From an uncultured Bacteroidota bacterium (GTDB lineage: Bacteria > Bacteroidota > Bacteroidia > 2-12-FULL-35-15), in assembly GCA_903919535.1 (NCBI GenBank), contig CAIXIP010000272.1, positions 1 to 49,442 on the forward strand: DNA of 49,442 nt. The letters run 5' to 3'. The stretch's first letter is position 1, and the number at the start of each line of letters is the position of its first letter. Shown in pieces: positions 27,396 through 38,900 of this stretch. A program made the position numbers and the translations under genes. The notes below the pieces were generated by a model. It was not told where the DNA came from. It worked only from the letters and a program-made list of their open reading frames with translations, and did no database searches.

Positions 27396-28205
27396 ATGGA
27401 TTCTTCAGTTGAAAATAAAAGTAAATATGTTGCCTTAGTTTTTACCTTAGGTTTTCATGCAATGCTGTTTTTATTGTTTCTATTTATTGTATTTATTACA
27501 CCAATTCCTCCATTTGAAATCAAGCCTGTTCCTGAAATAGAAATTGGTTTAGGAATGGAAGGTCTTGGTAATTCAGATGCAGGAGGTTCGGGGAATCATG
27601 ACAATGATATTGCAACTTCCGAAAATGCAATTCCAAACCCGACAGTTGATAATAATGCACCAAACATCTTAACAGATGATTCAGAACCTTTAGCCGTTGT
27701 AAAAACAAATCCGAAAAATAAAAAAGATACGAAGGCGGAAACTCCTGTTGTTATTGAACCAAAAGAAAGTTCTGAATTGCAAAATGCTCTGGCTGCGTTA
27801 AAAAATAAAAAAAAGCATACCGGAAAAGGTGAAGGAGATGGGAATACAGGAGGTTCAGGTACAGGCAATAATACGGGTGTTGGCTCGGGAGCTGGTACAG
27901 GACATGGAGATAATACTCCAGGCTATAACGGCAAAGGAGGTTATGATTTGAAAGGACGTATGTTGTTGAAAAAGCCTGAGCGTATGACAGACAATCTGGA
28001 AGAAGGAATTGTAGTAGTCGAAATCATTGTTGATGAAACAGGTAAAGTAATAAAAGTATCACCAGGGCAACGCGGTTCAACCACCACCAGTTCTAATCTG
28101 TACGCAAAAGCCCGCCAAGCCGCATACCAGGCAAAATTTAATCCTAGTCCTGATGGGATAAAAGAACAACGTGGCACTTATACATTCGTATTCACTTTAG
28201 AGTAA
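27396..28205 (+). CDS. TonB-like protein with Gly-rich linker (paralogue A)
   Basis: N-terminal TM, Gly/Asn/Thr linker 'GKGEGDGNTGGSGTGNNTGVGSGAGTGHGDNTPG', TonB-like C-terminus '...VVEIIVDETGKVIKVSPGQRG...FVFTLE'. Confidence 0.75.
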   Translation: MDSSVENKSKYVALVFTLGFHAMLFLLFLFIVFITPIPPFEIKPVPEIEIGLGMEGLGNSDAGGSGNHDNDIATSENAIPNPTVDNNAPNILTDDSEPLAVVKTNPKNKKDTKAETPVVIEPKESSELQNALAALKNKKKHTGKGEGDGNTGGSGTGNNTGVGSGAGTGHGDNTPGYNGKGGYDLKGRMLLKKPERMTDNLEEGIVVVEIIVDETGKVIKVSPGQRGSTTTSSNLYAKARQAAYQAKFNPSPDGIKEQRGTYTFVFTLE

Positions 28206-28412
28206 AAATTCTTTTTTCTGTTAACGAAATTCATTAGTAAATAATTTTATTTGCAGACTTTAGATTTGCACTTTCATCTTTTATAATACTCAATTATAAT
28301 ATTATCGCTCGATAAAACGTTATTCATCCAACACTTGGTAGGTGGCTGCAAATAGCTTATGCTTTTGAAGCGATAGAGATAATGCATTCAGTTGCCGTAA
28401 AACAATATAGTC

Positions 28413-29141
28413 ATGGAAACATACTCTGAAAAGAAAAGTAATTATGTTGCTTTTGGATTTACAATTAGTATTCATATGTTTTTGTTTTTCATTTTTTTGT
28501 TTTCTGTTTTTGTCAAACCACAACTTCTAGAAAAAGCATCTTTGAATTCATCTGCAAATAGTATCAATAGAGATGAGCTTTATACACTTGAAACGGTCGA
28601 AATGCAAAGAGATAATAATTCAGTCTCTCGTAATATTGCATCAAATTTTATTACTGACCCCAAAGAAAACGATGTTAGGTTAAGTGACCTGAAACAATCA
28701 GTTAAGAAGGGAATTCCTGAAGATGCAAATAGTTCAGAATTGCAAAAGGCGTTATCAAAGTTCCACGATAAGAAAAATAATAAATCAGGAAATTTAAATT
28801 CCGTTAGTTCAGCAATAGCAATTGGTGGAGATAAAAATTCTAATGATAAAGTCAGAGAAGTCCAGGTGGCAGATTCTTATATACAGATAGATCGTAAACT
28901 TATTTCTAAGCCCGAAGCAATTTTAAATTCTTACGAAGAAGGAAAAGTTGTTGTGGAGATAATAGTAGATGAAAACGGTAAGGTTGTATTGGCAAATCCA
29001 GGACAGCGAGGCTCAACCACCACCAGTTCTAATTTATATTCAAAAGCTCGGCAAGCAGCTTATCAGGCAAAATTTAATCAAAGCCCTGAAGGTATAAAAG
29101 AGCAACGTGGGACATATACATTCGTATTCACATTAGAGTAA
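28413..29141 (+). CDS. TonB-like protein (paralogue B)
   Basis: N-terminus and C-terminus homologous to 27396-28205; C-terminal 47 aa identical at 44 positions by eye. Confidence 0.75.
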   Translation: METYSEKKSNYVAFGFTISIHMFLFFIFLFSVFVKPQLLEKASLNSSANSINRDELYTLETVEMQRDNNSVSRNIASNFITDPKENDVRLSDLKQSVKKGIPEDANSSELQKALSKFHDKKNNKSGNLNSVSSAIAIGGDKNSNDKVREVQVADSYIQIDRKLISKPEAILNSYEEGKVVVEIIVDENGKVVLANPGQRGSTTTSSNLYSKARQAAYQAKFNQSPEGIKEQRGTYTFVFTLE

Positions 29142-29199
29142 AATTATTTTACTTTTGTGCTGAATCAAATTTCCAATTAAAAGGGATTCGAAGAATCAT

Positions 29200-30495
29200 A
29201 TGAATTACCAACAAACACTTGATTATTTATTCAGTCAATTGCCGATGTTTCAACGCATAGGAAGTGCAGCTTATAAAGCCGATCTTGATAATACAATTGC
29301 TATTTGCAAATTACTTGATAATCCTGAAAAGAAATTTAAATCGATTCATATTGCAGGTACAAATGGTAAAGGATCAACTTCGCATATGCTTGCATCTGTT
29401 TTGCAAAGTGCTGGATTAAAAGTTGGATTGTATACTTCGCCTCATTTAAAGGATTTTAGAGAGCGGATTAAAATTAATGGGGAAATGATCTCACAACAAA
29501 ATGTTGTTGAATTTGTTGAAAAATACAAAACTGACTTTGAAAAAATTCAACCCTCTTTTTTTGAAATGACTGTTGGTTTAGCTTTTGATTATTTCGCAAA
29601 TCAAAAAGTGGATATTGCTGTAATTGAGGTTGGATTGGGTGGAAGGCTTGATTCTACTAATATAATTTTTCCTGAGTTATCAATAATTACGAATATTAGT
29701 TTAGATCATACTGCATTACTTGGCAATACTCTTGAGAAAATAGCGATTGAAAAAGCTGGAATAATAAAATCAGGAATTCCTGTTGTTATTGGTGAAAATC
29801 AATTAGACATAAAAGATACTTTTATTCAGATAGCATCAGAAAAAAATGCACCAATCATTTTTGCTGAAGAAAATTACAAAGCAATAAATGTTCATCATAA
29901 AAAAAATGATAAACTTTTTTTGAATATGGATATTATAAAAGATAAAGAGTTGAAATATGAAAATTTAGAATGCGAATTATTGGGTTTATATCAGCAAAAA
30001 AATATTCCGACAGTTTTATGTGCGATTGAAATTTTGAATCAAAAAGGATTTAGTTTGTCAGAAAAGGTTATTCGGCAAGGAATAAAAAACGTAGTAAAGC
30101 AAACTGGACTACTAGGGCGATGGCAAATTATTGACAATCAGCCATTGGTAATTGCAGATACAGGACATAATGAAGCTGGGGTAAAGGAAGTTTTGGCGCA
30201 AATTGCAAACACTTCGCATGATCACCTGCATTTTGTATTAGGTATGGTAAACGATAAGGATATTTCTACTATTTTGAATTTGTTGCCAAAAAATGCCACC
30301 TATTATTTTTGTAAAGCAAGTATTCCTCGCGCATTAGACGAATCGGAGTTGGCAAGTAAAGCAAGGTTAGTTGGCCTAAAAGGTGAAATATACGATTCGG
30401 TTTCAAAGGCGCTTTATACTGCAAAATCAGTAGCTACAGAGTCTGATTTGATTTTTATTGGAGGCAGCACTTTTACTGTAGCTGAAATTATATAA
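29200..30495 (+). CDS. folC: Bifunctional folylpolyglutamate synthase / dihydrofolate synthase
   Basis: 'IHIAGTNGKGSTSHMLASVLQSAGLKVGLYTSPHL', 'VGLGGRLDSTNI', 'SLDHTALLGNTLEKIAIEKAGIIK'. Confidence 0.92.
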   Translation: MNYQQTLDYLFSQLPMFQRIGSAAYKADLDNTIAICKLLDNPEKKFKSIHIAGTNGKGSTSHMLASVLQSAGLKVGLYTSPHLKDFRERIKINGEMISQQNVVEFVEKYKTDFEKIQPSFFEMTVGLAFDYFANQKVDIAVIEVGLGGRLDSTNIIFPELSIITNISLDHTALLGNTLEKIAIEKAGIIKSGIPVVIGENQLDIKDTFIQIASEKNAPIIFAEENYKAINVHHKKNDKLFLNMDIIKDKELKYENLECELLGLYQQKNIPTVLCAIEILNQKGFSLSEKVIRQGIKNVVKQTGLLGRWQIIDNQPLVIADTGHNEAGVKEVLAQIANTSHDHLHFVLGMVNDKDISTILNLLPKNATYYFCKASIPRALDESELASKARLVGLKGEIYDSVSKALYTAKSVATESDLIFIGGSTFTVAEII

Positions 30496-30512
30496 TAAAA
30501 AAATCAAAAATA

Positions 30513-30545
30513 TTTTTGTCCTTTCTAAAAAGTAATTATATTTGC
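30513..30545 (+). promoter_or_regulatory. Putative Bacteroidota-type promoter of tRNA-Val (TTTTTG - 18 nt - TATATTTGC)
   Basis: TTTTTG ends at 30518; TATATTTGC at 30537-30545; tRNA starts 27 nt further on. Confidence 0.6.
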
Positions 30546-30571
30546 ACCCCGTTTAGAAATAAATGGATTTA

Positions 30572-30649
30572 GGGAGCTTAGCTCAGCTGGTTCAGAGCAT
30601 CTGCCTTACAAGCAGAGGGTCACTGGTTCGAACCCAGTAGTTCCCACCA
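30572..30649 (+). tRNA. tRNA-Val (anticodon TAC), CCA encoded
   Basis: GGGAGCT...AGTTCCC-A-CCA acceptor; anticodon arm TCTGC-CTTACAA-GCAGA; T arm CTGG-TTCGAAC-CCAG. Confidence 0.95.
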
Positions 30650-30652
30650 ACA

Positions 30653-30698
30653 AAATCAAGGGTTACAGACTTTTATAGTTTGTAACCCTTTTTGATTT
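30653..30698 (+). terminator. Long hairpin terminator after tRNA-Val
   Basis: AAATCAAGGGTTACAGACT ... AGTTTGTAACCCTTTTTGATTT. Confidence 0.7.
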
Positions 30699-30716
30699 GC
30701 ACAATATTTGCACAAT
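30695..30716. repeat. Perfect tandem 11-mer ATTTGCACAAT x2
   Basis: ATTTGCACAAT at 30695-30705 and again at 30706-30716. Confidence 0.9.
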
Positions 30717-30738
30717 TATAGCCCTCTAAACAGTTAAT

Positions 30739-31221
30739 TTACTTCGCCTTAACTAAGCAATTAAAAAGGATAGTTGTTTCCTTTGCCGAATTTGTGAACC
30801 CTTCAGTAATATAAATTTTAAACTTTGCAATGCCGCTTTCTTTTAGCAAAGCAATATCATTAGTATTTAGTTTCATAAATATTTTTGTGTAAAAATCGCC
30901 ACTTGAATAGGTGTAGTCAACTGTTTCGTTTGGTTTTTCTATCTTTTTACCATTTTCCAAAATCAATATAACACCCTTACCAGTATAGATACCGCTTTCT
31001 TTTTTCCAAATACTTAAATAATATCTAGGTACACCTTTCTCAATAACTTTTACATAACTAATGTCACCTCCAGCGTCTGCAATATTGTAGGTTACTTTTT
31101 CAGTAAATTGGTCAACCTCTCTATTTAGGTCACACGCTTCAACAATAGAATCTTTAGTTTGTCCAATAGATATGCTTTTTAAACAAATAGATAATAGAGC
31201 AATTAAATATATTTTTTTCAT
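30739..31221 (-). CDS. Secreted hypothetical protein
   Basis: 160 aa with N-terminal signal peptide MKKIYLIALLSICLKSISIGQ; no family recognised. Confidence 0.6.
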   Translation of the reverse strand: MKKIYLIALLSICLKSISIGQTKDSIVEACDLNREVDQFTEKVTYNIADAGGDISYVKVIEKGVPRYYLSIWKKESGIYTGKGVILILENGKKIEKPNETVDYTYSSGDFYTKIFMKLNTNDIALLKESGIAKFKIYITEGFTNSAKETTILFNCLVKAK

Positions 31222-31353
31222 GACTTTAGTTTTTTTTCAAATGTAGTCTATTCCCAATACTGACAATATGATATTTGATGAAAACACTAAATTCTATTTT
31301 AAATCATACTTTAGGATAATTAAATAGTCGATGTTTGCTTAAAATTTAAAAAC

Positions 31354-32037
31354 ATGAAAAAGCTATTCATATTAATAGTGATGCTATTAAGTACAAGCTT
31401 ATTTGCTCAAAAAAAATTACCATTTGACACTTTAACAAATAAGGTTGTTTTTAGGACAATTATTCAACTTAACACAACTTATAAAGCAGATCAAATATTT
31501 TCAATTGTTAAAGAGTGGTTTTCAACGAACACTAAAAATTTTAACCGTTCTAATTCTGACAAAAATGCAAATGGTGGGAATGTATTGTTAGGAATACAGA
31601 AAGGGAATTCGACTCAACTCGACCAACTATACAACAATACCCAACCTTTGAAATTTCAGGATGCTATTGAAAAGAAATTAATTGGCAAAGGTGTTTATAA
31701 ATTTACTGGTGGTTCATTTGGGTGTATTCGTGTTCTATTCATTGAGTATGATATAAAGGTTTTTGTTAAAGATTCTAAATTAAAAGTAGAAATAACAAAC
31801 CTTAATTATACACACTATAACCAAGTTTCAATGGCTCAAACTCAGATATACGGATTCAATGATACAGGGGATTGCACTTCGAAAAATACAATTGAAAACC
31901 TAATTAAATGCAACCATTGTGCTGATGACTTAGAGTATCTGTACTCGTACTTGAATTATGATATGAGTATACTAACAACAAACCTAAAAACATTTCTTAA
32001 GGATAATAAAAAAGCTAGTTCGAGTGATGGTTGGTAG
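31354..32037 (+). CDS. Secreted hypothetical protein (possibly DUF4468-like)
   Basis: Signal peptide MKKLFILIVMLLSTSLFAQ; 'IFSIVKEWFSTN...IEYDIKVFVKDSKLKVEITNLNYTHY' loosely resembles DUF4468. Confidence 0.55.
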   Translation: MKKLFILIVMLLSTSLFAQKKLPFDTLTNKVVFRTIIQLNTTYKADQIFSIVKEWFSTNTKNFNRSNSDKNANGGNVLLGIQKGNSTQLDQLYNNTQPLKFQDAIEKKLIGKGVYKFTGGSFGCIRVLFIEYDIKVFVKDSKLKVEITNLNYTHYNQVSMAQTQIYGFNDTGDCTSKNTIENLIKCNHCADDLEYLYSYLNYDMSILTTNLKTFLKDNKKASSSDGW

Positions 32038-32219
32038 ATTTGAATTTCTGTTAGTTTATCTATTGGCAATTAATCTCACTTTGCCATTAACACCCTTATT
32101 TTAAGGCAGTAAAAACACTTAATACCATGTGCGAAAACTCTTCCTTTTATCTTGCATGCTACCCCCTTTACCTAAATGAATTTGTGAATATATTTTATCT
32201 TTACTTTAAATAAGAATAA

Positions 32220-32603
32220 ATGAAAACAATCAAACTAGTATTATCGTTTTTATTGGTAACAGTTTTCACTAATGTCCATTCTCAAGACAAATACCCTAAT
32301 GGTCAGGTTAAAAGTAAAGGGAACAAACAAAACGGAGAGTACATTGAGTATTATGAAAATGGAAAAATATTTAAGAAATTAAATTATGTTAATGGGAAAC
32401 AAGATGGAGAATGTATTGTGTATTTTGATAGTGGGAAAATTCGGCAAAAAGACAACGCTATTAACGGGAAACTTATTGGAGATTTTATTTCCTATTTTGA
32501 AAATGGGAAAATAAGTTCAACGAGTACTTATGTGAATGGAGATTTGAATGGGAAAGGGTTTATCTATTATGAAACAGGGAAACTAAAATATAAAGTAAAC
32601 TGA
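32220..32603 (+). CDS. Secreted MORN_2/YwqK-like repeat protein
   Basis: Repeats 'YYENGKIFKKLNYVNGKQDGECIVYFDSGKIRQKDNAINGKLIGDFISYFENGKISSTSTYVNGDLNGKGFIYYETGKLKYK'. Confidence 0.75.
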   Translation: MKTIKLVLSFLLVTVFTNVHSQDKYPNGQVKSKGNKQNGEYIEYYENGKIFKKLNYVNGKQDGECIVYFDSGKIRQKDNAINGKLIGDFISYFENGKISSTSTYVNGDLNGKGFIYYETGKLKYKVN

Positions 32604-32945
32604 AAGGCTTTCTTTGTTTTATCTTGGATTAATTCGTGATGTAAGTTTTTTTAGTTTCAATTATAGCCTCTTCTATATCATTGCCAATGGAGGAGTTTTA
32701 AATGAGAAAAAGAACTCGTACTTCTCATTATTATCTGCTCCACAAAAATATTTTCCTTTGTTTTTAAGATTCAATCGTATCATACTATAAAACAGAGCAA
32801 AAAAGAATGCAACTATTCCCCTCGTTTATTCGTCTAAATGTTAACAAAATGCTGTGAATAATAGACGCAAATCAATTTTCATATTTCAACTATTTGTAGC
32901 ATATTTGTGAGTGATTACAATTCATTACTCTAAACCTTATATAGT

Positions 32946-35900
32946 TTGAAAAAAATATTTTTACTCCTAATAGGTTTTTTTACCCTTACTGTTTTAAATT
33001 TACCTGCGGCAAATCGCTACTGGGTAGCTGGTACAGGTAATTGGACCGATCTTTCTCATTGGGCCTCCATAAGCGGAGGAGTTGGGGGGGCATCTATTCC
33101 AACATCAAACGATGATGTTTTTTTTGATCAGCATTCTTTTTCGGCTGATATGCAAGCCGTTATTATTAATTCCCCTGTGTTTTGTCATAACCTGAATTGG
33201 AGCGCAATTGATCGCCAGGTTGCTTTTTCCTCTCTACCATCAAGTACTATTTCTCTTTCTGGATCATATATTTCATCTCCTTTACTAATAAATGCTTTTA
33301 AAGGTCAAACAAAATTTGCTTCCAACTTGCCAGGAAATATAATTGAAACAGCAGGAAGAGAGATCATCGGTAATTGGATATTTGATGGTACAGGTGCTTG
33401 GACTTTTATGGATGATCTTATTACAGAAAGTCAGGTTTCTGTTTCACTTATAAAAGGGAACTTAAATACAAATGGAAAAAAAGTTGTTTGTGGTTCTTTT
33501 ATTGGAAGCTCAACTAGCCAGCGTAGTTTAAATTTATCTAATTCTGAGATAGTAATTAAAAACAATTGGGATTTTAACATTACTACAAATCTCAATTTTA
33601 ATTCAGGTTCATCAATACTTATTTTCGAAAAGCCAATTGATAATACTCATTTTAAAAGTGGTAACTTAACTTACAACTCCGTTACAAATAAAGCCCCAGC
33701 TACTTGTGTTTATCCACAGTTTACAATTCATTTGACAGAAACAGATGTTACATGTAATGGGTTAAGTGATGGAACAGCTACAGTTACTGTAACTCCAGGG
33801 ACTTCATCAGGTCCATTCCAATATTTATGGTTCACAGGCGGTTTTACCACAGCCACAGCCACAGGTTATGGGCCATCTAATTATACCGTAAGAGTAACAG
33901 ATTCTATTACAGGTGTTTGGCATATTTGTTCAATTTCAATTGCTGAGCCTTCTAAATTATTCGTTTTTGAAAATACAGTAACACCTCCAATGTGTTTTGG
34001 CTTGAGTAATGGAAGTGCTTCTGTTGATGGAGCTCAAGGTGTTCCACCGTACAATTTTTTATGGAATACAACGCCAATAGCACAAACTAGTAATGGGGTA
34101 TTAAGTAGCACAGCAACTTCATTGGCAGCAGGAACATATACGGTTACGATTACTGATACTCATGGGTGTAAAGACAGCACCCAAATTGTTGTAACTCAAC
34201 CTCAGTTGCTTGTTGCCCCTGGCTCCTCAACAAATATTTCATGTAATAATGCTTGTGATGGAACAGCTACTGTAGTTGCTGCCGGTGGTACTACCAATTA
34301 TACATATGTTTGGACGTCAACTCCTGCAACTGTTCAGCCAGCTACAGCAAATATTTCAAACCTTTGTCCGGGTACTTATACTTGTACTGTTACAGATGCT
34401 CATGCTTGTGTGGCTTCTTATAATACAACTATTACTCAACCTAACGTATTGACACTTGCTACAACGCAAATAAATGTTAGTTGTGGTGGATTGTGCGATG
34501 CTTCTGCAACAGCCACTATTACTGGAGGGACCGCTCCATACACTTATGCATGGTCATGTGGTGGGACCTCAACAACTGCAAGTTTAACAAATACAGCGAA
34601 CGGATTATGTGCCGGACCTTGCACAATTACAGTTACAGATGCTCATGGATGTACTATAAATAAATCAATAATAGTTACACAGCCGCCAGTATTAATTGCA
34701 ACAGCCACTGGAACAAACATTTCTTGTTTTAATTCTTGTGACGGAACAGCTACTTCTACTGTAACAGGAGGGACCTCAACATATTCTTATGTGTGGTCTT
34801 CTGGTCAATCAACTCCAAATACTGCTTCACTTACAAATACAATTAATGCGTTATGCGCTATTTCGTATACCGTTACTGTTACTGACTTAAATGGTTGTAC
34901 GGATACTGGTGTTGTTGCTCTTACCCAGCCAACTGTTTTGGACGTTACCGCATCAAAAACAAATGTGATATGTTTTGGTGCTTGTAATGGAACTGCAACA
35001 GCAAGCCCAACAGGTGGAACAGCGCCTTATACTTATTTCTGGAAAACAGTGCCTGTTGCACAGCAACCATTACAAACTGTTTCTAACTTATGTCCTGGTA
35101 CATATACTGTAATTGTTACAGATGCTCATTTATGTAAAGATTCAACTACAGTTATTATTACCCAACCAACAGATATTACTACCATTACTACCGGGACAAG
35201 TGTGACTTGTTTTAATGCTTGCGATGGAACTGCTATTGGCACACCATCTGGAGGCACACCAACATATACATATTCATGGACAGGGCCAGCCATCGGAGCT
35301 CCTGCAGGCAATACACAACAGATAACAAATTTATGTAACGGAACTTACACTTTAGTTGTTACTGATTTTGCTGGTTGTAAAGACACAACAACGGTTGCTC
35401 TGACACAGCCTAACCCATTCACTGTAACAATTACAAATACACCTTTACTTTGTAACGGACATTGTAATTCAGTTGCTACAACAACAGTTTTCGGTGGAAC
35501 ACCAACATATTCATATTCTTGGACCTCTTCACTTGGCCCAAATCCTCCTGCTACATCTACTATAAGCTCTTTATGCGCAGGGACTTACACTGTTACTGTA
35601 ACCGACTTTAATTTGTGTAAAGCTAAAGATACTGTTGTAATCATTGAACCGGCATTACTTGTTGTTGATTCAACTGTTGTAAATGCGACTTGCTTTAATA
35701 CAAATAGCGGCTCGGCTTGTGGTGTTGTAAGTGGTGGAACACCTGGGTATACATATTCATGGGCTCCTGGTCCACAAATAACACAATGTATTACTAATCA
35801 AACTGCAGGAACCTATACTTTAACCGTTACCGATCTAAATGGTTGTAAGGATACATCAAATATTACTATTACCGAACCTAATCTGATGTTGGCCAATCCT

Positions 35901-38900
35901 GTTGTAATTAGTCCAGTATTGTGTAATACATTAGTTCCAACATGTGATGGTTTGGCATATTCTTCACCAACTGGTGGTACTCCTCCATTCACTTATTCTT
36001 GGAATACTGCGCCTCTGCAGCTAAATGATACAGCTTCTAATTTATGTATTGGTACTTGGAGTGTAACAGTAACTGACACTAATGGATGTGTTTCTACACA
36101 GTCTATTGTTATTACTCAACCAACACCTTTAAGTGCAAATATTTCAAATACAACTTCCAGTTGTAACGTATGTAATGGTACAGCTACTGTTACCCCTTCC
36201 GGTGGAACCGGTCCTTACACATATTCATGGTTGCCTGCACCAGGAGGTTTGTCTGGGCAAACAGCAACAGGATTATGTTCGGGTGTTTTATATACTGTTA
36301 CAATAACAGATTTGAATGGGTGCACTGCCACTCGAACTGTTTCTATTTCTCAAACAGTTATCATAAGTATTACAACAACTAATACCGTCCTCAGTTGTTT
36401 TGGTTCATGCGATGGAGTTGCAACTGCAAATGCTTCTGGTGGTTCAGGGGTGTATGATTATTTCTGGGGACCAGGTACTCCATCAGGACAAGGCACTCCT
36501 ACTATTACAAATCTTTGTGCCGGAACTTATTGGGTAACTGCTACTGATACAACCGGATGTTTTAATACCGATACTATTGTTTTTTCAAATCCTGCATTGT
36601 TAGTTGCATCAGCAACAAGTATTAATGAAACTTGTTTTGGTTTATGTAATGCTACTGCAACAGGAAGCTATGTTGGTGGAACCGGACCTATTAACTATTT
36701 ATGGTCCGATGGCTCATCGCAAACAACTGCTGTTGCAACAAATTTATGTATCGGAACATATACATTAACTGTGACAGATTCTATGGCATGTTCAGATACT
36801 GCACAAGTTATTATTACCCAACCAACAGCAATACTTGATAATTATTCAAAAATTGATGCAACCTGTTTGATAAGTAATGGAAGCATTACAGTTGCTCCAA
36901 CAGGGGGCTCAGGCGTAGGATATACATACGTTTGGACCGGATCAGCTCCAATAACTGGTGGTGGAACATCTGTAACAAATCTTGCAGCAGGTACTTACAC
37001 ACTTGTAATTACTGATGGTGCAGGTTGTAGTAATACATTCAATTATTTTATAAATAATACGAATGCTCCTTCATTAGTAATTTCGAGTACTCCTATAAGC
37101 TGTTTTGGTGCATGTAATGGTACCGCAACGGTTGTAGCTTCTGGTGGTGCAGGAAGTTATGTATATAATTGGACTCCCGGAAATCCAATTGGTAATGGAA
37201 CAGCGGCTGTCACATCATTATGTTCCGCAACATACACTGTTAATGTTACAGATGCACTTGGATGTATTGAATTTGACACAATAAGTGTACTCGATCCTGC
37301 ATTAATTTCACCTAATCCTACTATTGTTGACGAAAGTTGTGGTGGATCATGTAATGGAAGTATCACATTGAATCCAACTGGTGGCAATGGTGGTTATACT
37401 TATGCTTGGACCAACGGATTGGGAGCTGCAATGCCAGCAACCTCAAGTCAATCGAATTTATGTGCAACACTTAGTCCTTATACAGTAACAGTAACAGATA
37501 CGAAAGGTTGTGACTCTGTTCTTGTAATAAATATTATTTCGCCACCTACATTAACTGCAACCATTGCATTCACAAATGTGAATTGTTTTAATGCTTGTGA
37601 TGGTACAGCTACTGTTACACCTTCAGGTGGAACGCCTCCGTATTCTCATAGTTGGTCGCATGGTGCGATATATATAACACCTGGCGTGGTGAATTTATGT
37701 CCGGGAACTTATACAGATACAGTAACAGATTTTAAGGGATGTACAGTTTTTGTTACAGCCACTATTACTGAACCAACTGCATTAACAGCTTCTTCGTCAC
37801 AAGTTAATGTATCATGTTATAATTTATGTGATGGAACGGTTTCAATTACAGCATCTGGTGGAACATTACCATATAGCTATTCCTGGAATCCGATTGTAAC
37901 AACAAATGTCGCAGGAGATAATGCAAATAGTTTATGTGCAGGGACATACAATCTTACTGTTACTGATGGCAATGGTTGTCAGTTGCCGATACCTGCAATT
38001 GTGATTTCAGAACCTACACAAATAAACGTAAATGTTACATCTGTAGATCCAACTTGCAATTCTTCTTGTAATGGAACAGCAACATCTACTCCTTCAGGTG
38101 GTTCAGGAGCCGGCTACACTTATCTTTGGAATACTTTACCTGTTGGACAGATTACGCAAACAGCAACTACACTTTGTGCTGCAACGTATAATGTAATAGT
38201 TACTGATGGTGCAGGTTGTAGTAATAATCAAAATGTTACTTTAACAGATCCTCCTGTCTTAAGTGCTAATGTGTCGGCTACACCAGCTATTTGTAATAAT
38301 TCCTGTAATGGTTCTGTGATAGCCAATCCTGTTGGGGGAACCCCAGGGTATACTTATTTATGGACTCCAGGTTTGCAAACTACGCAGTCGGTTATAAACG
38401 AATGTCCGAAAACATATACAGTAGTTGTTACAGATTCAAAACTTTGTACGGATACGCAAACAGTTGTTGTTGCCAACCCATTACCTATAAACGCATTATT
38501 TAGCACAACACCTGCTACATGCGGTTTTAATGATGGAACTTTAACTGTAACTCCAATTACTGGTACCCCGGGTTATGCTTATGTGTGGTCACCTTCACCT
38601 GGAGCTGGCAATGGAACGGCTAATGGTACTCTAATGTTCGCAGGGATATATTCTATTACAGTTACTGATACTAATAGTTGTGATTCAACTTTTGTTATTG
38701 GATTAAATAATGCGGGTGGACCAACAGGTGAAATTGTTTCAACCACTGATTTAACATGTAATTCTGTTTGTAGTGGAATTGGTTCTGTAGATGTTGTGAT
38801 TGGAGGCACCCCACCATTCACTTTCTTGTGGAACAATGCTCCTATTAATACAGCCAATGATACTGCAACAAATTTATGTGCCGGAAATTATTTGGTACAA

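Noticed and set aside
32702-32728. ATGAGAA...TTCTCAT hairpin in the gap before the SprB-repeat gene
   Set aside because: Short 7-bp AT-rich stem without a U-tract; not distinguishable from chance.
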